Under the pieces are notes generated by a model that saw only the letters and a list, made by a program, of their open reading frames with translations, searched no databases and was not told the origin of the DNA. Both the position numbers and the translations under genes were made by a program. A stretch of 64,000 bases of DNA from Syncephalis plumigaleata (Eukaryota; Zoopagomycota; Zoopagomycetes; Zoopagales; Piptocephalidaceae): assembly GCA_025201365.1 (NCBI GenBank), contig JAIXMF010000017.1:310001-374000 (forward strand). The letters are read 5' to 3'. Positions 1 through 12,122 of the stretch are shown piece by piece; position 1 is the first letter of the stretch; every line of letters begins with the position of its first letter.

Positions 1-2129
1 ACTATGCTTAACGCTCTTTACCTGGTACAGAGAAGCGTTTCTTTAGTGGTGCAGGTACAAATGATGATGCATTATTACTGCGAGTGCCTGTCGTCGATGT
101 AGATCCGGATGTTGATGCCGATTTCTTCGTTGATGACATGTTCAATACACCGATCGTTTCACTCTCTGGTGAACTTGATGTCTTACCGACTTCCCGTTGT
201 AATGGTGCAAGTGGAGAACGAGTGTCGCCATTATTATTATAATGACCATGATTCGATCGTGAATGTGGTGTCGATGTCGTTGTCTTACTCGTGCCGTGTT
301 TACGATCATTATCATCGGCAGTTGCTGGACTAGAGGATGTTGAGCGTGCACCCGCTGAATGATTACCACCAGCACCACTAGCACTAGCACTATTACTAGG
401 TGAACCTGTAACACCTTGTAGAATCTTGCCATGTTTCCATTTAACACCACACGCATTACATAGTGTACCTAGTGATATTCATAGATCAATGACAATTAGT
501 TAGTATTTATCACTAATAGATTAACAACACGATAGGACATACCTGCACCTTGTGGACCACGACGCCACATGGGTGTATTCTTACAATTGCAGTACATGCA
601 CTTCTTTGTACCCGATGTACTGGGTGTCGTCATGCTGTTGGATTCGTGTAATGATGCGCTATTACCACTTGCAGCAGTTGATCCTGTTGATTTCTTTGAT
701 TTCTTAGGTGATGTGCCTGAATTCAATAATAATAATAATCGATTAGTTGTTTTATCAATTCATCCCATTTATTACTTACCTGTAGATTTGGGTTTCTTAG
801 TAGAACGACGATTATCTGGTGTTGACAATTGCTATACAAATTAAATGTTAGATATATAAATAAATATATCAAATCATATCAATATAACTTACCGATACAT
901 CTGATGTTCTTTTTTTGGGTGTTTTACTCAGTTTTGCCGGATTAATACTGCCTGCACCGCCATCTCTACCGCCATATAATGCAATACAATCGTCGTTGCC
1001 TATTCGATTACCAAGAATCTGTTATAATATTAGTATTGTAAATTACATACGTGTTATGGGGAATAATAACTTACATCAGCTAGTGTGGGTGGTTTATCGA
1101 ATGCCATGTGCATAGGACCTAGTGCTTCGTCAAGATTCACTTGTATATCCTTGACTAGACGCTGAATCGCCTTCTCTTGATCGCCTGATGCAGCACGAAT
1201 GGCCTGCCATAACTCTTCTGACACCTCGAGAAATGCATTGTAATATGTTGTCCCGGTGATTTCGATAGTACATCACCATTGGAATGCGGTAGACAGAATG
1301 TGGCAATAACCTTGATATGACAAATAATCATATGGATTAGTCATACGAATCTCGCTTACTAATCATTCACTCATCTATGAATATTCCTATTTACTTACCT
1401 CATACGGTGCTGACATGGTCAATGCTTCTATTACCGCGTCATCTGGTAGAAGCCAACGATCTGTAGGATTCTCGCGGAACTCAAACACTAGTTGATAATT
1501 AGTACTAGCAGCAGTATCGGTGGTGCTAGCCTCAGTCATGGTAGTGTCACCGTGTCTATCCGTATCACTGATGGTTGACGCTGATGATTGAGATGGAACA
1601 CGGAAGAAGCGAGTATCGGGAAACATATGAGGACCTATTACAACGGTGCAGCTACCCACTAGTTCTGGTTCTTTGGCGGGAGCATGATCTCTACGATTTG
1701 ACGATGCTCCTTCCACTTCATGATCGATATTACTACTAGCATCAGTGGTAGTAGTAGTAGTAGCTGCTGCTGTTGTTGCTACGCTAGATGCGCTATGGTC
1801 CTGCGAAATACTTGGCACATAGGGTTTAAAGAGGGCCGTTGTCCATGCTTGGCGCGATTGAGTGAGTGAGAGGAAGAGTAGGCTGTTATTGCTAATATCA
1901 CTGTAGAAGGTCATAAGTCAATATCAATAGGTAGAGAAAGTGAGATAAAGAAAGAAAGAAAGAAAGAAAAGTAGAACGAGTAAGGCTCGCTTTGTTCTAT
2001 AGTTGTGCACTATCGAGAGAGCATTCTATACAGTTGTCAACATAATAAGCGTGGGAGAGGTGTTTCAATATATGTCAGGTTGACGTGCCATATCCACATC
2101 ATTTGTCACGGGATGATGGCCGAGCTTTG

Positions 2130-2160
<31 letters not shown>

Positions 2161-2348
2161 CACACTCATACCACACAGAGGAGTCAACGCGGTAATAGAA
2201 TAACACAAAGTTGCCACAGAGAACCAAACCCGAGCTGTGTTCATGGTGCATATATGCACTTTGACTTGACTTACCTTTCAGCAAAATAGTTGTCTAGCTT
2301 GCTCGAGGGCCGATATTCGAGCGACGACGAATCAGAACGTAGTGCCAT
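1..2348 (-). CDS. GATA-type zinc-finger transcription factor, C-terminus beyond window
   Basis: Probable nuclear DNA-binding regulator. Exons read on the minus strand: 2275-2348, 1399-1900, 1075-1310, 893-1018, 780-831, 543-716 and 22-468, where a further GTAAAG donor suggests continuation past the left edge; about 537 residues are visible. The start is the ATG at 2348, because exon 1 splices in phase into the block beginning SDISNNSLLF. The finger is split by an intron: exon 6 gives CMYCNCKNTPMWRRGPQGAG and exon 7 TLCNACGVKWKHGK, so C-x2-C-x18-C-x2-C, one residue longer than the x17 loop of animal GATA factors. After it comes a Ser/Thr/Asn-rich tail with KKR basic clusters. The N-terminal 190 residues hold a conserved-looking block (ELVGSCTVVIGPHMFPDTRFF) that I cannot assign. 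Exon 3 is one base short of frame near 1262. GATA call firm; target pathway unknown. Confidence 0.82.
1901..2274 (-). repeat. Intron 1 of the GATA gene with (CA)n microsatellite
   Basis: The first intron of the GATA gene carries an uninterrupted CA/TG dinucleotide run at about 2132-2160 and a GAAA run near 1948-1970. Both are simple repeats; open frames through them are artefacts. Confidence 0.7.
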
Positions 2349-3929
2349 ATTGACCGTTTTAACTAGTAATAGTAGTAGAACACAATAGAATGAGAAAGAA
2401 AACGAGAATGAACACTATACTTTGCACAACAGTTTAATGTCTATTGTACCAGTATAGATAGAGGCGAATAGACAGGGACAGACGACAAATGATAGTAGTA
2501 GTAGTAGTAATACGTAAGGATATGTTAGTGGTGGTGGTAGTATGGGTAGTATGGGTGTGTGTGTGGAACACTATGGATTCAAGTAGAAGTAAAAAAATAA
2601 AACGCACGTTCGGTGTGAATATATAGATTGTATGTGTACTATAACAAGCTAACGATAAAGTTGAAATAGACAAATAGCAATTAAAGGGAAAGTAAGAGAG
2701 AGAGCGAGAGAGCGAACAAGAGAGAGAGAGAGAAAACGAACGAATAACAAAGAAAAGAGAAACTAGGGAAGTAAGTAGGAATATTAGGAAAGAAAAACAA
2801 GGGGGAATAGTGAATACGATGTACAAATAATACAATTGTTAGTATTACTGTTATTCGTATTTGTATTTGTGCTGCCACTATATGGCAATTGTATGCGTGT
2901 GTTTGTATGGCTACCGTAGAAGTGCGTTGTCAATGATGTTATTGTTGTGGGCGTAGCAGACCAGTAAAAAAAGGGGAGTAAATGTGCTTGTGCATGTGGT
3001 TGTAGATGGTTGGTCAATTTGGTCATACCAACTCATCGACGTGTTTGTGTGCCAAGGAAATCATTTTACGATAAACTGGTAGTACTACGCTCACATTGCT
3101 ACATGTACTGATATTTAGACACGTATGTCTATAGAAATACATTACAAGGGTATGTTCCTATTAGATTTGTGTTTAATTTGTTGATGATGATGATGATGTT
3201 GATGATGCTGATTAATATGGAGCAGTAGCAAGTGTCTCGTTGTCAAGCAAATTGTTTTGCTTACTTATTAATTGACCTATTTGTAGATGAGTATTTATTG
3301 TAGTAATTAATTGAAGAAGGTTCCATGCATCACTCGATGCAATGTGTCCATCTACTATCTCTAATCTACTCGCAGAAATAAACAAAGTTAATAATAGAAT
3401 AACGGAAATGTAATAAATATCTCCAGCATGATTGGCATAAACCCTAATAATATCATCGTCATACCTCTATTATTAGCATCGATCGAGATAAATGAGACGA
3501 AGCTATTAGAAATAGTATGCTCATGTTCTGGTGTAGGCCTTTCTCTCTACATTTGTTGGTTGTATATGCATGTCTTTAACGCATGAATACTGATACTTGC
3601 TTGTGGCACTAAATACAAGACTATTAAAAAAGGTATGACTTAGTAATGATGATGATGATTGTATGGCATCCCTGTTCATCATACATTTAACAAATACCGA
3701 GGATCATCTATTATCGGATCTGCCCTCTTTCTAATCGTGCCATTCCTGTTTAACTGAGCACCATATCTGTAGCGATAATAGTTTGCACTTTGTTGTTCAA
3801 TTACTTTTATCCGTTCTGGTTTGGTTTCCCTCGTTCTCATTCTCATTCACTTCTTTCTTTCTTTCTTTCTCTTTCTCTACTGCACAACATTTATCTTTCT
3901 TACGCTAGGCTTATTCGTATCCCTCGTCA
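2349..3929. other. Intergenic region, no gene seen
   Basis: Divergent spacer between the GATA gene and the CNNM-like gene. It holds AGTAGT runs (2493-2507), a purine GAGA tract (2696-2735) and a GATGAT run (3183-3198). The open frames on the minus strand (2434-3026) translate to Ser/Leu/Phe-only low complexity without domain features. Promoters of both flanking genes must lie here but I see no convincing core element. Confidence 0.5.
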
Positions 3930-6003
3930 ATGTTGATATCCTTTCTCACTTCTTTATTTGCGAACAGCGACACGCTAAAATCGCATCCCATTCCACCTGG
4001 TGAACCTGGATTCTTGGCACGATGCATGCTAGTTGGCTTCCTCGTGTTGTTGGGCGGTCTTATTGCCGGTAAGTTGCATACGTCTTCACTTACGCAGACA
4101 TGTCATATCCCTCTACATACACGCACAGCTTGTTCTAACCCGCGTGTGGATATGCTACCTTACACTATTATTGCCACTAGGCTTGACTTTGGGTCTTATG
4201 TCGCTTAACGCCACTAGCTTGCATATTCTAGCTAATGGTGGTACGCCACAGCAACGTAAATGGGCCGCACGTATCCAACCCATCCGTGCCAACGGTCACC
4301 TCCTATTAGTAACACTGCTACTTACAAATACCTTGATTAATGAGGCCCTACCGTAAGTGTTACTAGGTCTTCTCCTCTCCTGCCTGTGCCTACATAGAAG
4401 AAGAGACTATTGGCCCTAGTTTCTCGACTCTTTCTCTACTGTGTGGAGAGCGAGAAAGTGTGACTTTGCAAATCTAATCATGTATCATTCATATGCTATA
4501 GAATTGTTATGGATTCAATTATAGGCGGTGGTCTGGTCGCTATCTTGGCCTCAACTGGATTGATTTTCGTGTTTGGTGAAATCATCCCGCAGAGTATATG
4601 CGCTCGACATGGTCTAAGAATCGGTGCATTCTTTGCCTGGTAAGTAGCGATGATGCATTCACATTTGCGTAATGTCTATGACGTGTATCATCATCTATAA
4701 ATAGAAGAGTTGAAGCGATACTGACAATACGATTATTATCATCTACTATAATTACAGGCCTGTACGTATTCTTATATGGGTTATGGTGAGTGAATATCAT
4801 GTTTGTAAATATATGTAAACAAATAGCTATGTATGTATACGTATGTATAGTATGTGATTGCATATCCTATCTCAAAGTTGTTGGACTATATGCTAGGCGC
4901 GGAACATGAAGTGATTTATCAGCGTGCAGGTAAGAATAGCTGAATGATACTAACTAGTAGCAATATCTAATCGTGTTTTCTTTTATCCTTGATAGAACTC
5001 AAAGAGCTAGTTGCTTTCCATAGTGACTTGCAACATGGTGATCTAATGCACGACGAAGTTACGATCATTCGTGGTGCACTGGACATGCAAGGAAAACGTG
5101 CCGCTGATATCATGACACCGGTAAGTATATTTCTGGTAAGCATATGATAATGGCTAATCATTGTGTATCTATATGTATATATAGGTGGAAGATATCTTTA
5201 TGATTAGCGTTGACTCTTGTCTTGACCGTGCACTCTTAACTCGTATTGTGGAGACTGGTCACAGTCGTATTCCAGTATTTGATGGACAACGCGATAACAT
5301 TGTAGGCATTTATTAACCAAGGTAACTATTACTACTCCTATTACTACTACTACTATTATTAGTATCGGCTTATTCATTCTATTGCATGTCTAGTCGTTGA
5401 TCTTACTTGATCCTGATGATGCAACTCTCATGTCATCCATGCGATTGAACATGGTCAGCAAGGTGAACATAGAAACACCCGCCTTTGATTTACTCAATGC
5501 TTTCCAAGAAGGAAATAGTAAGTGTACAGCTAATAGCAATAGCAATAGCAATGACAATGCTAGTATTAATGCGATAATTGTCTATTCCAGGCCATATGGC
5601 TGTCGTGCAGGATAATCATAAGCAGATCGTGGGCGTGATTACCCTAGAAGATGTCATCGAAGAACTTATCCAGGAAGAGATTGTCGACGAGACAGATGTT
5701 TATGTTGATATGCACACGAAACTCAAGGTGGCACGCGCCTTCAAGCAAGCAATCAACCGACAACCATCGCTCATTCGTAATGCACGTCGTTCTGCTCGTA
5801 ATCCTGACAAATCTCATCGACCTAGGCAACATAGTGAAGGCAATGTAAAGGTGGACATGATGGACGATGCCACAGAGAGAACCTGGCTATTGAATGGACA
5901 TGACAATGAGGATGGTAATGATGGTAGTGGCGGTGCTGCCACGTTATCCGTCTCACCAAGTCATATAGAGCAAGGTAGACCCCGTAAGAATACGTACAGT
6001 TAA
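3930..6003 (+). CDS. MAM3: CNNM/Mam3-like membrane protein (DUF21 + CBS pair)
   Basis: Member of the cyclin M/CNNM (yeast Mam3) family of metal-ion transport-related membrane proteins, probably vacuolar or plasma membrane. Exons: 3930-4068, 4181-4352, 4502-4639, 4758-4785, 4878-4929, 4996-5120, 5185-5321, 5394-5517, 5591-6003; about 442 residues. The DUF21 domain occupies roughly residues 15-180: the hallmark [19 protein letters not shown] is formed across intron 1, followed by further membrane segments and [17 protein letters not shown]. Two CBS motifs follow ([15 protein letters not shown] and [20 protein letters not shown]) ending in the typical [16 protein letters not shown]. The C-tail is hydrophilic. 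The frame breaks once at a T run (5309-5311), where one extra T would give GILLTK; most likely a sequence error. The N-terminus could start further upstream. Family call secure, symbol by closest yeast relative. Confidence 0.88.
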
Positions 6004-6062
6004 GAAAAAGTCGATCCTATAGTAGCTGATCTAAGCGAATAGTTCGTGTCTTTCCCGACACA

Positions 6063-7145
6063 TATACAGTGTAATTGAACAAGAATGATTTTAGTAGTAC
6101 AACCTGGCAATAAAGCATTAGCGCATAGTGTTTAATTAGAACGTGAGCGATTGCTCCAACTGAGCACATTTGACAATCTTGGCATTAATCACACTTGATT
6201 ACATTGGAAGCCACTGACACGTATAGGGGTAATTCTATTAATAGCAATGCTGCTTACGAAAAAATAAGGAAATACAGTGCGTGTAAACAATACGAAACTT
6301 GTCAAGACTACATGTATAATGCTCCGTTTTTATTTTTATCTTAGCAATCATTCAGCTGTCGAATTCCTACATGACTTTTAAGCAATGCCGTATTGATATA
6401 AATATACGTCGCTTATGTCTCCTTATTTTATACGATAGTCTTCTACATCAGCATTTATTTATTCTTTGCATTTGCATACTTTATAGCCATGTCTACCAGC
6501 ATTACAACTGATCGTCGTTATGTTTATAGAGCATCATCATCATCATCAGCATCATCAGTATCAAGTGTATTAACCGCGCCTTCTCTATCTCATTCGCGTG
6601 AACCAGGAGTAATGGCAGCTGCAGCATCGAATACAGTTCCATCGGAGCAACAAGAAGAGAATAATAGGAATCCATTCAGGTCAACATGCGAACATTCAGA
6701 ATTAACCGTACCACCACCAGCTTACATTGATGCTGCGAATGTGCCTTCACCACCATCATATGTAGCCATTGATATGTCGTTACCAACACCAGCGGATACA
6801 AATCAGACAACATCAACAACTAGACCAACACCAGCAAATACAAGCCAGACTACCGCTACTACTAGACCAAGGCCAGCAGATACAAATCGGACAACAACAA
6901 CAAAACCAACAACAACACGAAGTGGCACAGGACAGAACAACAAATCATTGGATAATTTGGTAAACGATCCATTCTTTTTTTGCTATGTGAGTCAATGCAT
7001 TGACCTTTTCTTTGAAGGTTGTAATGGCATATCCTGCGACTGTGACTGTGACTGCAACTGCGACTGTGGAGGGGATTGCGTTTAAATCAAGTAGTTTGTA
7101 TAAAGTTGATCAACATTTTATTGTTTAATTAACGTGTATACAAAT
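6063..7145 (+). repeat. Arm 1 of a large inverted duplication
   Basis: This stretch, including the small gene at 6489-7085, recurs on the opposite strand at about 7841-8410 plus 13358-13812, the second copy being split by a retrotransposon. Homology begins near TACAGTGTAATTGAACAAG (about 6066) and ends just past TTGATCAACATTTTATTG (about 7131). By eye the arms differ at many positions with small indels, so the duplication is clearly older than the retrotransposon insertion. The arms face each other across a spacer of about 700 bp. Confidence 0.85.
6489..7085 (+). CDS. Small PPxY-motif protein with Cys-rich tail (lineage-specific)
   Basis: Single-exon gene of 198 residues, no family that I recognise. 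Order of parts: Ser-rich N-terminus (residues 15-27), then a conserved block with two PPxY motifs (PPAY at 76-79, PPSY at 88-91), of the kind bound by WW domains such as those of Rsp5/Nedd4 ubiquitin ligases; a Thr/Gln/Pro-rich repeat region (TTTRPTPA-like units, 97-150); and a tail with nine cysteines ending in a Cys-Asp alternation (CDCDCDCNCDC) encoded by a TGYGAC hexamer repeat. A related gene lies inverted at 7929-13387 with the same N-terminal and PPxY blocks but a different Cys tail. That the duplicated part is kept in frame supports coding. Tail palmitoylation or metal binding is a guess. Confidence 0.7.
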   Translation: MSTSITTDRRYVYRASSSSSASSVSSVLTAPSLSHSREPGVMAAAASNTVPSEQQEENNRNPFRSTCEHSELTVPPPAYIDAANVPSPPSYVAIDMSLPTPADTNQTTSTTRPTPANTSQTTATTRPRPADTNRTTTTKPTTTRSGTGQNNKSLDNLVNDPFFFCYVSQCIDLFFEGCNGISCDCDCDCNCDCGGDCV

Positions 7146-7840
7146 GCATTGCGTAATAAATATACCGCTGACATTCATTATTCCTACTTTTATTTTGGCA
7201 GTAGGGGCACTATTAAATGTGATTCGTTTCTTATCAAATGTCCTGCATGTAATTTGTTAATGTATAAATATTTAGTAACAGTAGTAGTACAAAGTTTTCC
7301 AGCCAGGTAGCGCTGTTAGCCTTAACTTTTATTCTTACTAATAAATAGTTTTGCATATACTATAATTATATAGACCCTTTATTAGGAAATATGTAGAATT
7401 TGTAATGGAATGCTAATAAATCTATTAACATTTATCAATGCCATTCTTTATGATTATTTCCTCCCTTACCTTACCTTTTGTTAATGTTACCATCAGTAGG
7501 TATTGTTGCCGTATTGACGAGTAATGACTATGCATAACAGTAAGGACAATATGACAGTTTGAATTGGTATTATTAATAACAATGATTCATGGCAATATCG
7601 ATACACATGAATGATGATGACCGTACACCTTGCTCTAACTAGCGCTATCTCCTTCAATATGCCTCTAATAAATATGTAATAAATACTATCGTGTTTCTTA
7701 TTACAAAATACATCGAATGAACTTACTTGCAATGTTCTAGCTTCATTACCCATGTCATGAATAATTGGCGAGTGTTGTCGACATGCTTCACTTCCATTAT
7801 CGCATCAACTTATTCACTCTTCTCCTCTTTTATTAATATC
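7146..7840. other. Spacer between inverted arms, with one copy of a dispersed repeat
   Basis: No gene seen. The part around 7290-7365 (core GTTAGCCTTAACTTTTATTC) resembles stretches at about 13820-13895 and 29150-29215, see findings. The rest is AT-rich without recognisable signals. Confidence 0.5.
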
Positions 7841-8410
7841 CATTTGTATACACTTTTATTAAACAATAGAATGTTGATCAACTTTCTTTTATATAAAATG
7901 CTTGATTTAAACGCAACCCATTCCACATTCACGTAGCTAAACCGCTACAACATACAACAAGAATGTTACCACAGTGAAGCGCATAGCAGCAACAGCAGAA
8001 ATCATCTACTGCATCATTCGATGCTTTGTCATTATGTTCTATGTCATTTCCTGTCGCTGTTGTATTAATCCAATCTGCATTCGTTGGCAATGGCCTAATA
8101 GTGGTGGCAGTCTGATTTGCATCTGCTGGTGTTGGTAACGACATATCAACGGCTACATATGATGGCGGTGAAGGCACATTCGCTGCATCAATGTAAGCTG
8201 GTGGTGGTACGGTTAATTCTGAATGTTCGCATGTTGACCTGAATGGATTCCTACTATTCTCTTCTTGTTGCTTCGATGACGCTGTATTCGATGCTGCAGC
8301 TGCCATTACTCCTGCTTCACGCGAATGAGGTAGAGAAGGTGTGGTTAATACACTTGATACTGATGACGATGCTGATGACGATGACGATGATGCTCTGTAA
8401 ACATAGCGAC

Positions 8411-8604
8411 TGTAACAACCTATACGTGCTCTGAATAGTTCAAGGATAAGATAATCTTTTTATTTAATAAATGTGTAGAGTATTTATAATAAATTGTGAT
8501 TACAAATGTTTTACAAACAAGTTGTAATCGTACTCACGATTCGGTTATCGTTACCGAACTATTCTCATGAAAAATATAAGTAAGAGGAAAATGTTTTCAT
8601 CACA
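8411..8604 (-). repeat. 3' LTR of the chromovirus
   Basis: 194 bp, appears identical to the copy at 13164-13357; begins TGTAACAACCTATACG and ends TTTTCATCACA on the plus strand. Confidence 0.97.
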
Positions 8605-8613
8605 TCCCCCTCC

Positions 8614-11600
8614 TTAGATCAATGCCGACTCGGCATTGTGTTCGAATTCCTGAACGAGCTCCTGCGCATTTATTAAGTCGTCTTTGGATTGCCAGGTCTT
8701 TTCGTGGTCTGCGTATCCTTTCCACTTAACGAGGTATTGTATCTTACCGCGTTTCACGCGTTTGCCTACAATGGCTTCGACCTCGTATTCTTCTTCTCCG
8801 TTTATTATTTCTGGCGGTGGCGGTGGTGGATAGCGGTTAGTGAATTCGTCTGGATTCGCTTCATATCGTTTTAATACGCTAACGTGGAATACATCGTGTA
8901 TTCTCATGTCATCGGGTAACTGTAGTTTGTACGCTACTGTTGACACGCGCTCTATAATCTTGAAAGGGCCTGTAAATTGATGTGACAGCTTATACTTTGG
9001 CCTGTCACGCTCCATGTCTCGTGTCAAGTTCCTTGTTGACAGAAGAACTTGATCTCCAACTTGAAATTCCATTTCCCGTCGTTTCTGATCAGCGTTATAC
9101 TTTTGTCTTCCTTGTGCCTTCTTTAGCGCATCTCGTGTTGTCAAATAAATATCATTTAACTTTTGTAAAAATGCTACAGTGTCTTCTACGTTAGTGTCAT
9201 TTTTGAAGTTGTGTGGTCGCGTCAGATCGTCTGGCATGTACGGATGATGGCCTAAGTCGGCGTAAAAGGGCGAGTAACCTGTTGACGATTGTTTGGCATT
9301 GTTGTAAGCGAATTCGACTAGTGCCAAATGTTGATCCCAATCATTCTGCTGATGATTGATGCAGGTACGTAACAGCTGCTCTAATGTACGATTAGTGCGT
9401 TCCGTTTGGCCGTCTGTCTCGGGATGGAAGGCTGTAGACATAAGGATACGAACGCCGAGTAGCTTGTATAGTTCTTGCCAGAATTTGCTTGTGAATTTCG
9501 CATCGCGGTCACACACAATCGAGCGGGGCATACCATGTAAACGCATGATGTTGTTGACAAACAGCTGCGCAACGTCAACTGCAGTCGCCGTTGTCTTCAT
9601 AGGTATGAAGTGGGCTCGTTTCGTGAAACGATCTACAACGACAAAGATAGCGTCATAGCCTGCCTTAGTACGTGGTAATTGTACTATGAAATCCATGGAA
9701 ATGTCGTGCCATCTTCCTTCGGGTATCGGTAAGGGCTGCAAAAGACCAGCAGGTAGTTGCTGCGAGTGTTTCGTGCGCTGACATATCTCACAAGATTTGA
9801 TGTATCGTTTAATCATATTTGATAGACCGGGCCAATAGTATTTGCGTTTGACTGCCGCTATTGTCTTTTCTTCACCAAAATGTGCGGCTAATGGTGCATC
9901 ATGATGATCGTTGAATATGTCCAGGTAGAGATTGTCGTAGTTGGGAATACACAATCGTGGTTCTACTCCCTTCATTTCGTATATTAATCCTTCGTCGTCG
10001 CACCTAAAATGCCGTAATATCTTACGTGTAGCCTTATTAAAGGCTTTCTTCTCCCCCATAACTATAGACTTTACTCCTGTAAAGTAATCATCGTTATCGT
10101 ATCCTGCCAGAATGCGTTGCTGGAAAGTGGAAGGCTCGATTGACTGTAAGGTACTACATACATCAACTATGCGACGAGATAACGCGTCAGCTACGACGTT
10201 CCTGCTACCGGGTTTGTAACGGACGTCAATCTTGAAGTGGCGCAATATATCGACCCATCGTTTTTGTCGTGATAACAATACGCTTTGTTCAAGTAGACGC
10301 GTAAGTGACGAATGGTCTGTATAAAGGGTAAAACGGTCATAAAGGAGGTAAGGGCGCCATGTCTTTACGGCTGCAAGGATTGCTAACATCTCCTTGTCGT
10401 ACGTAGAGTAGTTCTTCTCGGCGTCTTTCAACATACGTGACATGAAAGCAACAGGGTGTTCAACGTCGTCTATCTTTTGAGACAATACAGCACCGATTGC
10501 GGAATTGGATGCATCGGTAGAGACGATGAAAGGCACGGTAACATCAGGTATCGCTAAGACAGGTGCAGTAACGATAGCTTTACGCAATGTATCAAATGCT
10601 AACTGCTGCTCCTCCCCCCATGTAAACGGTACATCCTTCTTAGTCAATTGACTTAGATGTCGTGCAATATCTGCGTATCCACGGATGAACCGTCTATAAT
10701 ACCCGGTTAATCCTAAAAATGACCGCAATTCCTTCAAATTACTGGGTACTGGCCAATCGGTAATGGCCGCTACTTTATCATGTAAAGGCTTTATGCCTTC
10801 GCAACCAATATTATGTCCCAAGAATTCCACCTCCTCTTTACCGAACTCACACTTGCTCAGTTTCGCGTAAAGCTTATTTTTACGTAGTAATTCTAATACC
10901 TGTCTCAAATGCAATTCATGTTCCGCATGATTTTTACTAAAAATCAGTATATCATCTAAGAATACTACTACACACTTGTCTAGCAAATTGTGAAACACGT
11001 TTTGCATTAAACGCATGAATACAGATGGCGCATTAGTTAAACCGAATCCCATTACTGTCCATTCGTAATGCCCATAGCGCGTTCTGAACGCTGTTTTATG
11101 AATGTCATCTTCATGTACTCTAATTTGATGATATCCACTTCTCAAGTCGATCTTTGAGAACACCTTAGCCCCATGTAATTGATCGAACAATTCGTCGATC
11201 AATGGTAGCGCATAACGATCACGTATCGTTTGCGCATTTAGCATTCGATAATCCACACACATACGCAAATCACCCCCTTTCTTTTTAACAAACAGTACAG
11301 GTGCACCGAATGGTGATGTACTTGGCCTAATAAAGCCTTTTGCTAATAAATCATCTAATTGTCTTTTTAACTCATCTAATTCTTTCTTTGCTAAGTGATA
11401 TGTGGGCCTGAATGGTGGCTGCTGATGTGGGATTAGATTGATACGTATATCAATATCGCGCTTAGGCGGTAATCCCGGCGGTAACTCGTCCGGTCCCACA
11501 TCGGCGAACTCACTCAACAATCGGGCGTAACGCCCGTGCAATGGGTTATTTTCTTCTTTTGCCTCTTTTACCATTGCCAATAAAAATACATCATCTTTTC

Positions 11601-12120
11601 CTAACCGTTTCACTTCTTCTAACGACATCAGTGTAGATTTGACATCTCGATCATCTAAGTGATCATCCGTAGCGTTTGTCATTGATTCAATGGCACCTGA
11701 ACTCCAATCTATCTGTGCCTCGTGTTTCCGTAACCACGGCATACCTAGTATTGCATCATAACTGCCCAATTTCATTATAGTAAAGTCGACATTTTCTTTA
11801 AAATAATCGTAAATTATAGGCACTTTATTAGCAATACCAGATACACCACACTCCATTCCGTTACCCAATTTCACATTTGATTGCTTAACCGAGGTACTTA
11901 CACGCACTTGTGCTTTCTCAGCGAATTCAGCGTTCATGAAGTTTGCCGAAGCGCCTGAGTCGATGAGCACGTGTGCAGTAACACCATTGATGATGGGTGC
12001 TACTGTAAGAACTCCGGAGCTTGCATTCCCTTGTATTAATGAGAACAGGTCGAATCCCGGGGGAATTTTGGGTGTAGGAGCGGTAGCGGCGTTCCGGTCG
12101 TCAGTAATATTGCCGCGTTC
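8614..12120 (-). CDS. pol: Retrotransposon pol (PR-RT-RH-IN-chromodomain)
   Basis: Polyprotein frame of the chromovirus. The part from 11970 to 8614 gives 1,118 residues; the frame appears to run back to about 12120, abutting gag in another frame, an arrangement common in the family, where the junction is usually bridged by recoding. Domains in order: aspartic protease with LIDSGAS; reverse transcriptase with the FLDD box ([12 protein letters not shown]) and the [19 protein letters not shown] block; RNase H ([22 protein letters not shown]); integrase with the HHCC zinc region around CEICQRTKH and the DFIVQLP core; and a C-terminal chromodomain ([11 protein letters not shown] ... YLVKWKGY), which in chromoviruses directs integration to marked chromatin. 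Closest in plan to fungal Tf1/MAGGY-type elements. Confidence 0.96.
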   Translation of the reverse strand, partial: ERGNITDDRNAATAPTPKIPPGFDLFSLIQGNASSGVLTVAPIINGVTAHVLIDSGASANFMNAEFAEKAQVRVSTSVKQSNVKLGNGMECGVSGIANKVPIIYDYFKENVDFTIMKLGSYDAILGMPWLRKHEAQIDWSSGAIESMTNATDDHLDDRDVKSTLMSLEEVKRLGKDDVFLLAMVKEAKEENNPLHGRYARLLSEFADVGPDELPPGLPPKRDIDIRINLIPHQQPPFRPTYHLAKKELDELKRQLDDLLAKGFIRPSTSPFGAPVLFVKKKGGDLRMCVDYRMLNAQTIRDRYALPLIDELFDQLHGAKVFSKIDLRSGYHQIRVHEDDIHKTAFRTRYGHYEWTVMGFGLTNAPSVFMRLMQNVFHNLLDKCVVVFLDDILIFSKNHAEHELHLRQVLELLRKNKLYAKLSKCEFGKEEVEFLGHNIGCEGIKPLHDKVAAITDWPVPSNLKELRSFLGLTGYYRRFIRGYADIARHLSQLTKKDVPFTWGEEQQLAFDTLRKAIVTAPVLAIPDVTVPFIVSTDASNSAIGAVLSQKIDDVEHPVAFMSRMLKDAEKNYSTYDKEMLAILAAVKTWRPYLLYDRFTLYTDHSSLTRLLEQSVLLSRQKRWVDILRHFKIDVRYKPGSRNVVADALSRRIVDVCSTLQSIEPSTFQQRILAGYDNDDYFTGVKSIVMGEKKAFNKATRKILRHFRCDDEGLIYEMKGVEPRLCIPNYDNLYLDIFNDHHDAPLAAHFGEEKTIAAVKRKYYWPGLSNMIKRYIKSCEICQRTKHSQQLPAGLLQPLPIPEGRWHDISMDFIVQLPRTKAGYDAIFVVVDRFTKRAHFIPMKTTATAVDVAQLFVNNIMRLHGMPRSIVCDRDAKFTSKFWQELYKLLGVRILMSTAFHPETDGQTERTNRTLEQLLRTCINHQQNDWDQHLALVEFAYNNAKQSSTGYSPFYADLGHHPYMPDDLTRPHNFKNDTNVEDTVAFLQKLNDIYLTTRDALKKAQGRQKYNADQKRREMEFQVGDQVLLSTRNLTRDMERDRPKYKLSHQFTGPFKIIERVSTVAYKLQLPDDMRIHDVFHVSVLKRYEANPDEFTNRYPPPPPPEIINGEEEYEVEAIVGKRVKRGKIQYLVKWKGYADHEKTWQSKDDLINAQELVQEFEHNAESALI

Positions 12121-12122
12121 GA

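Noticed and set aside
2434-3026. Overlapping minus-strand open frames of 65-133 residues
   Set aside because: Translations are runs of Ser/Leu/Phe and Thr/His from GAGA, TAG and CA repeats, with no domain or splice support.
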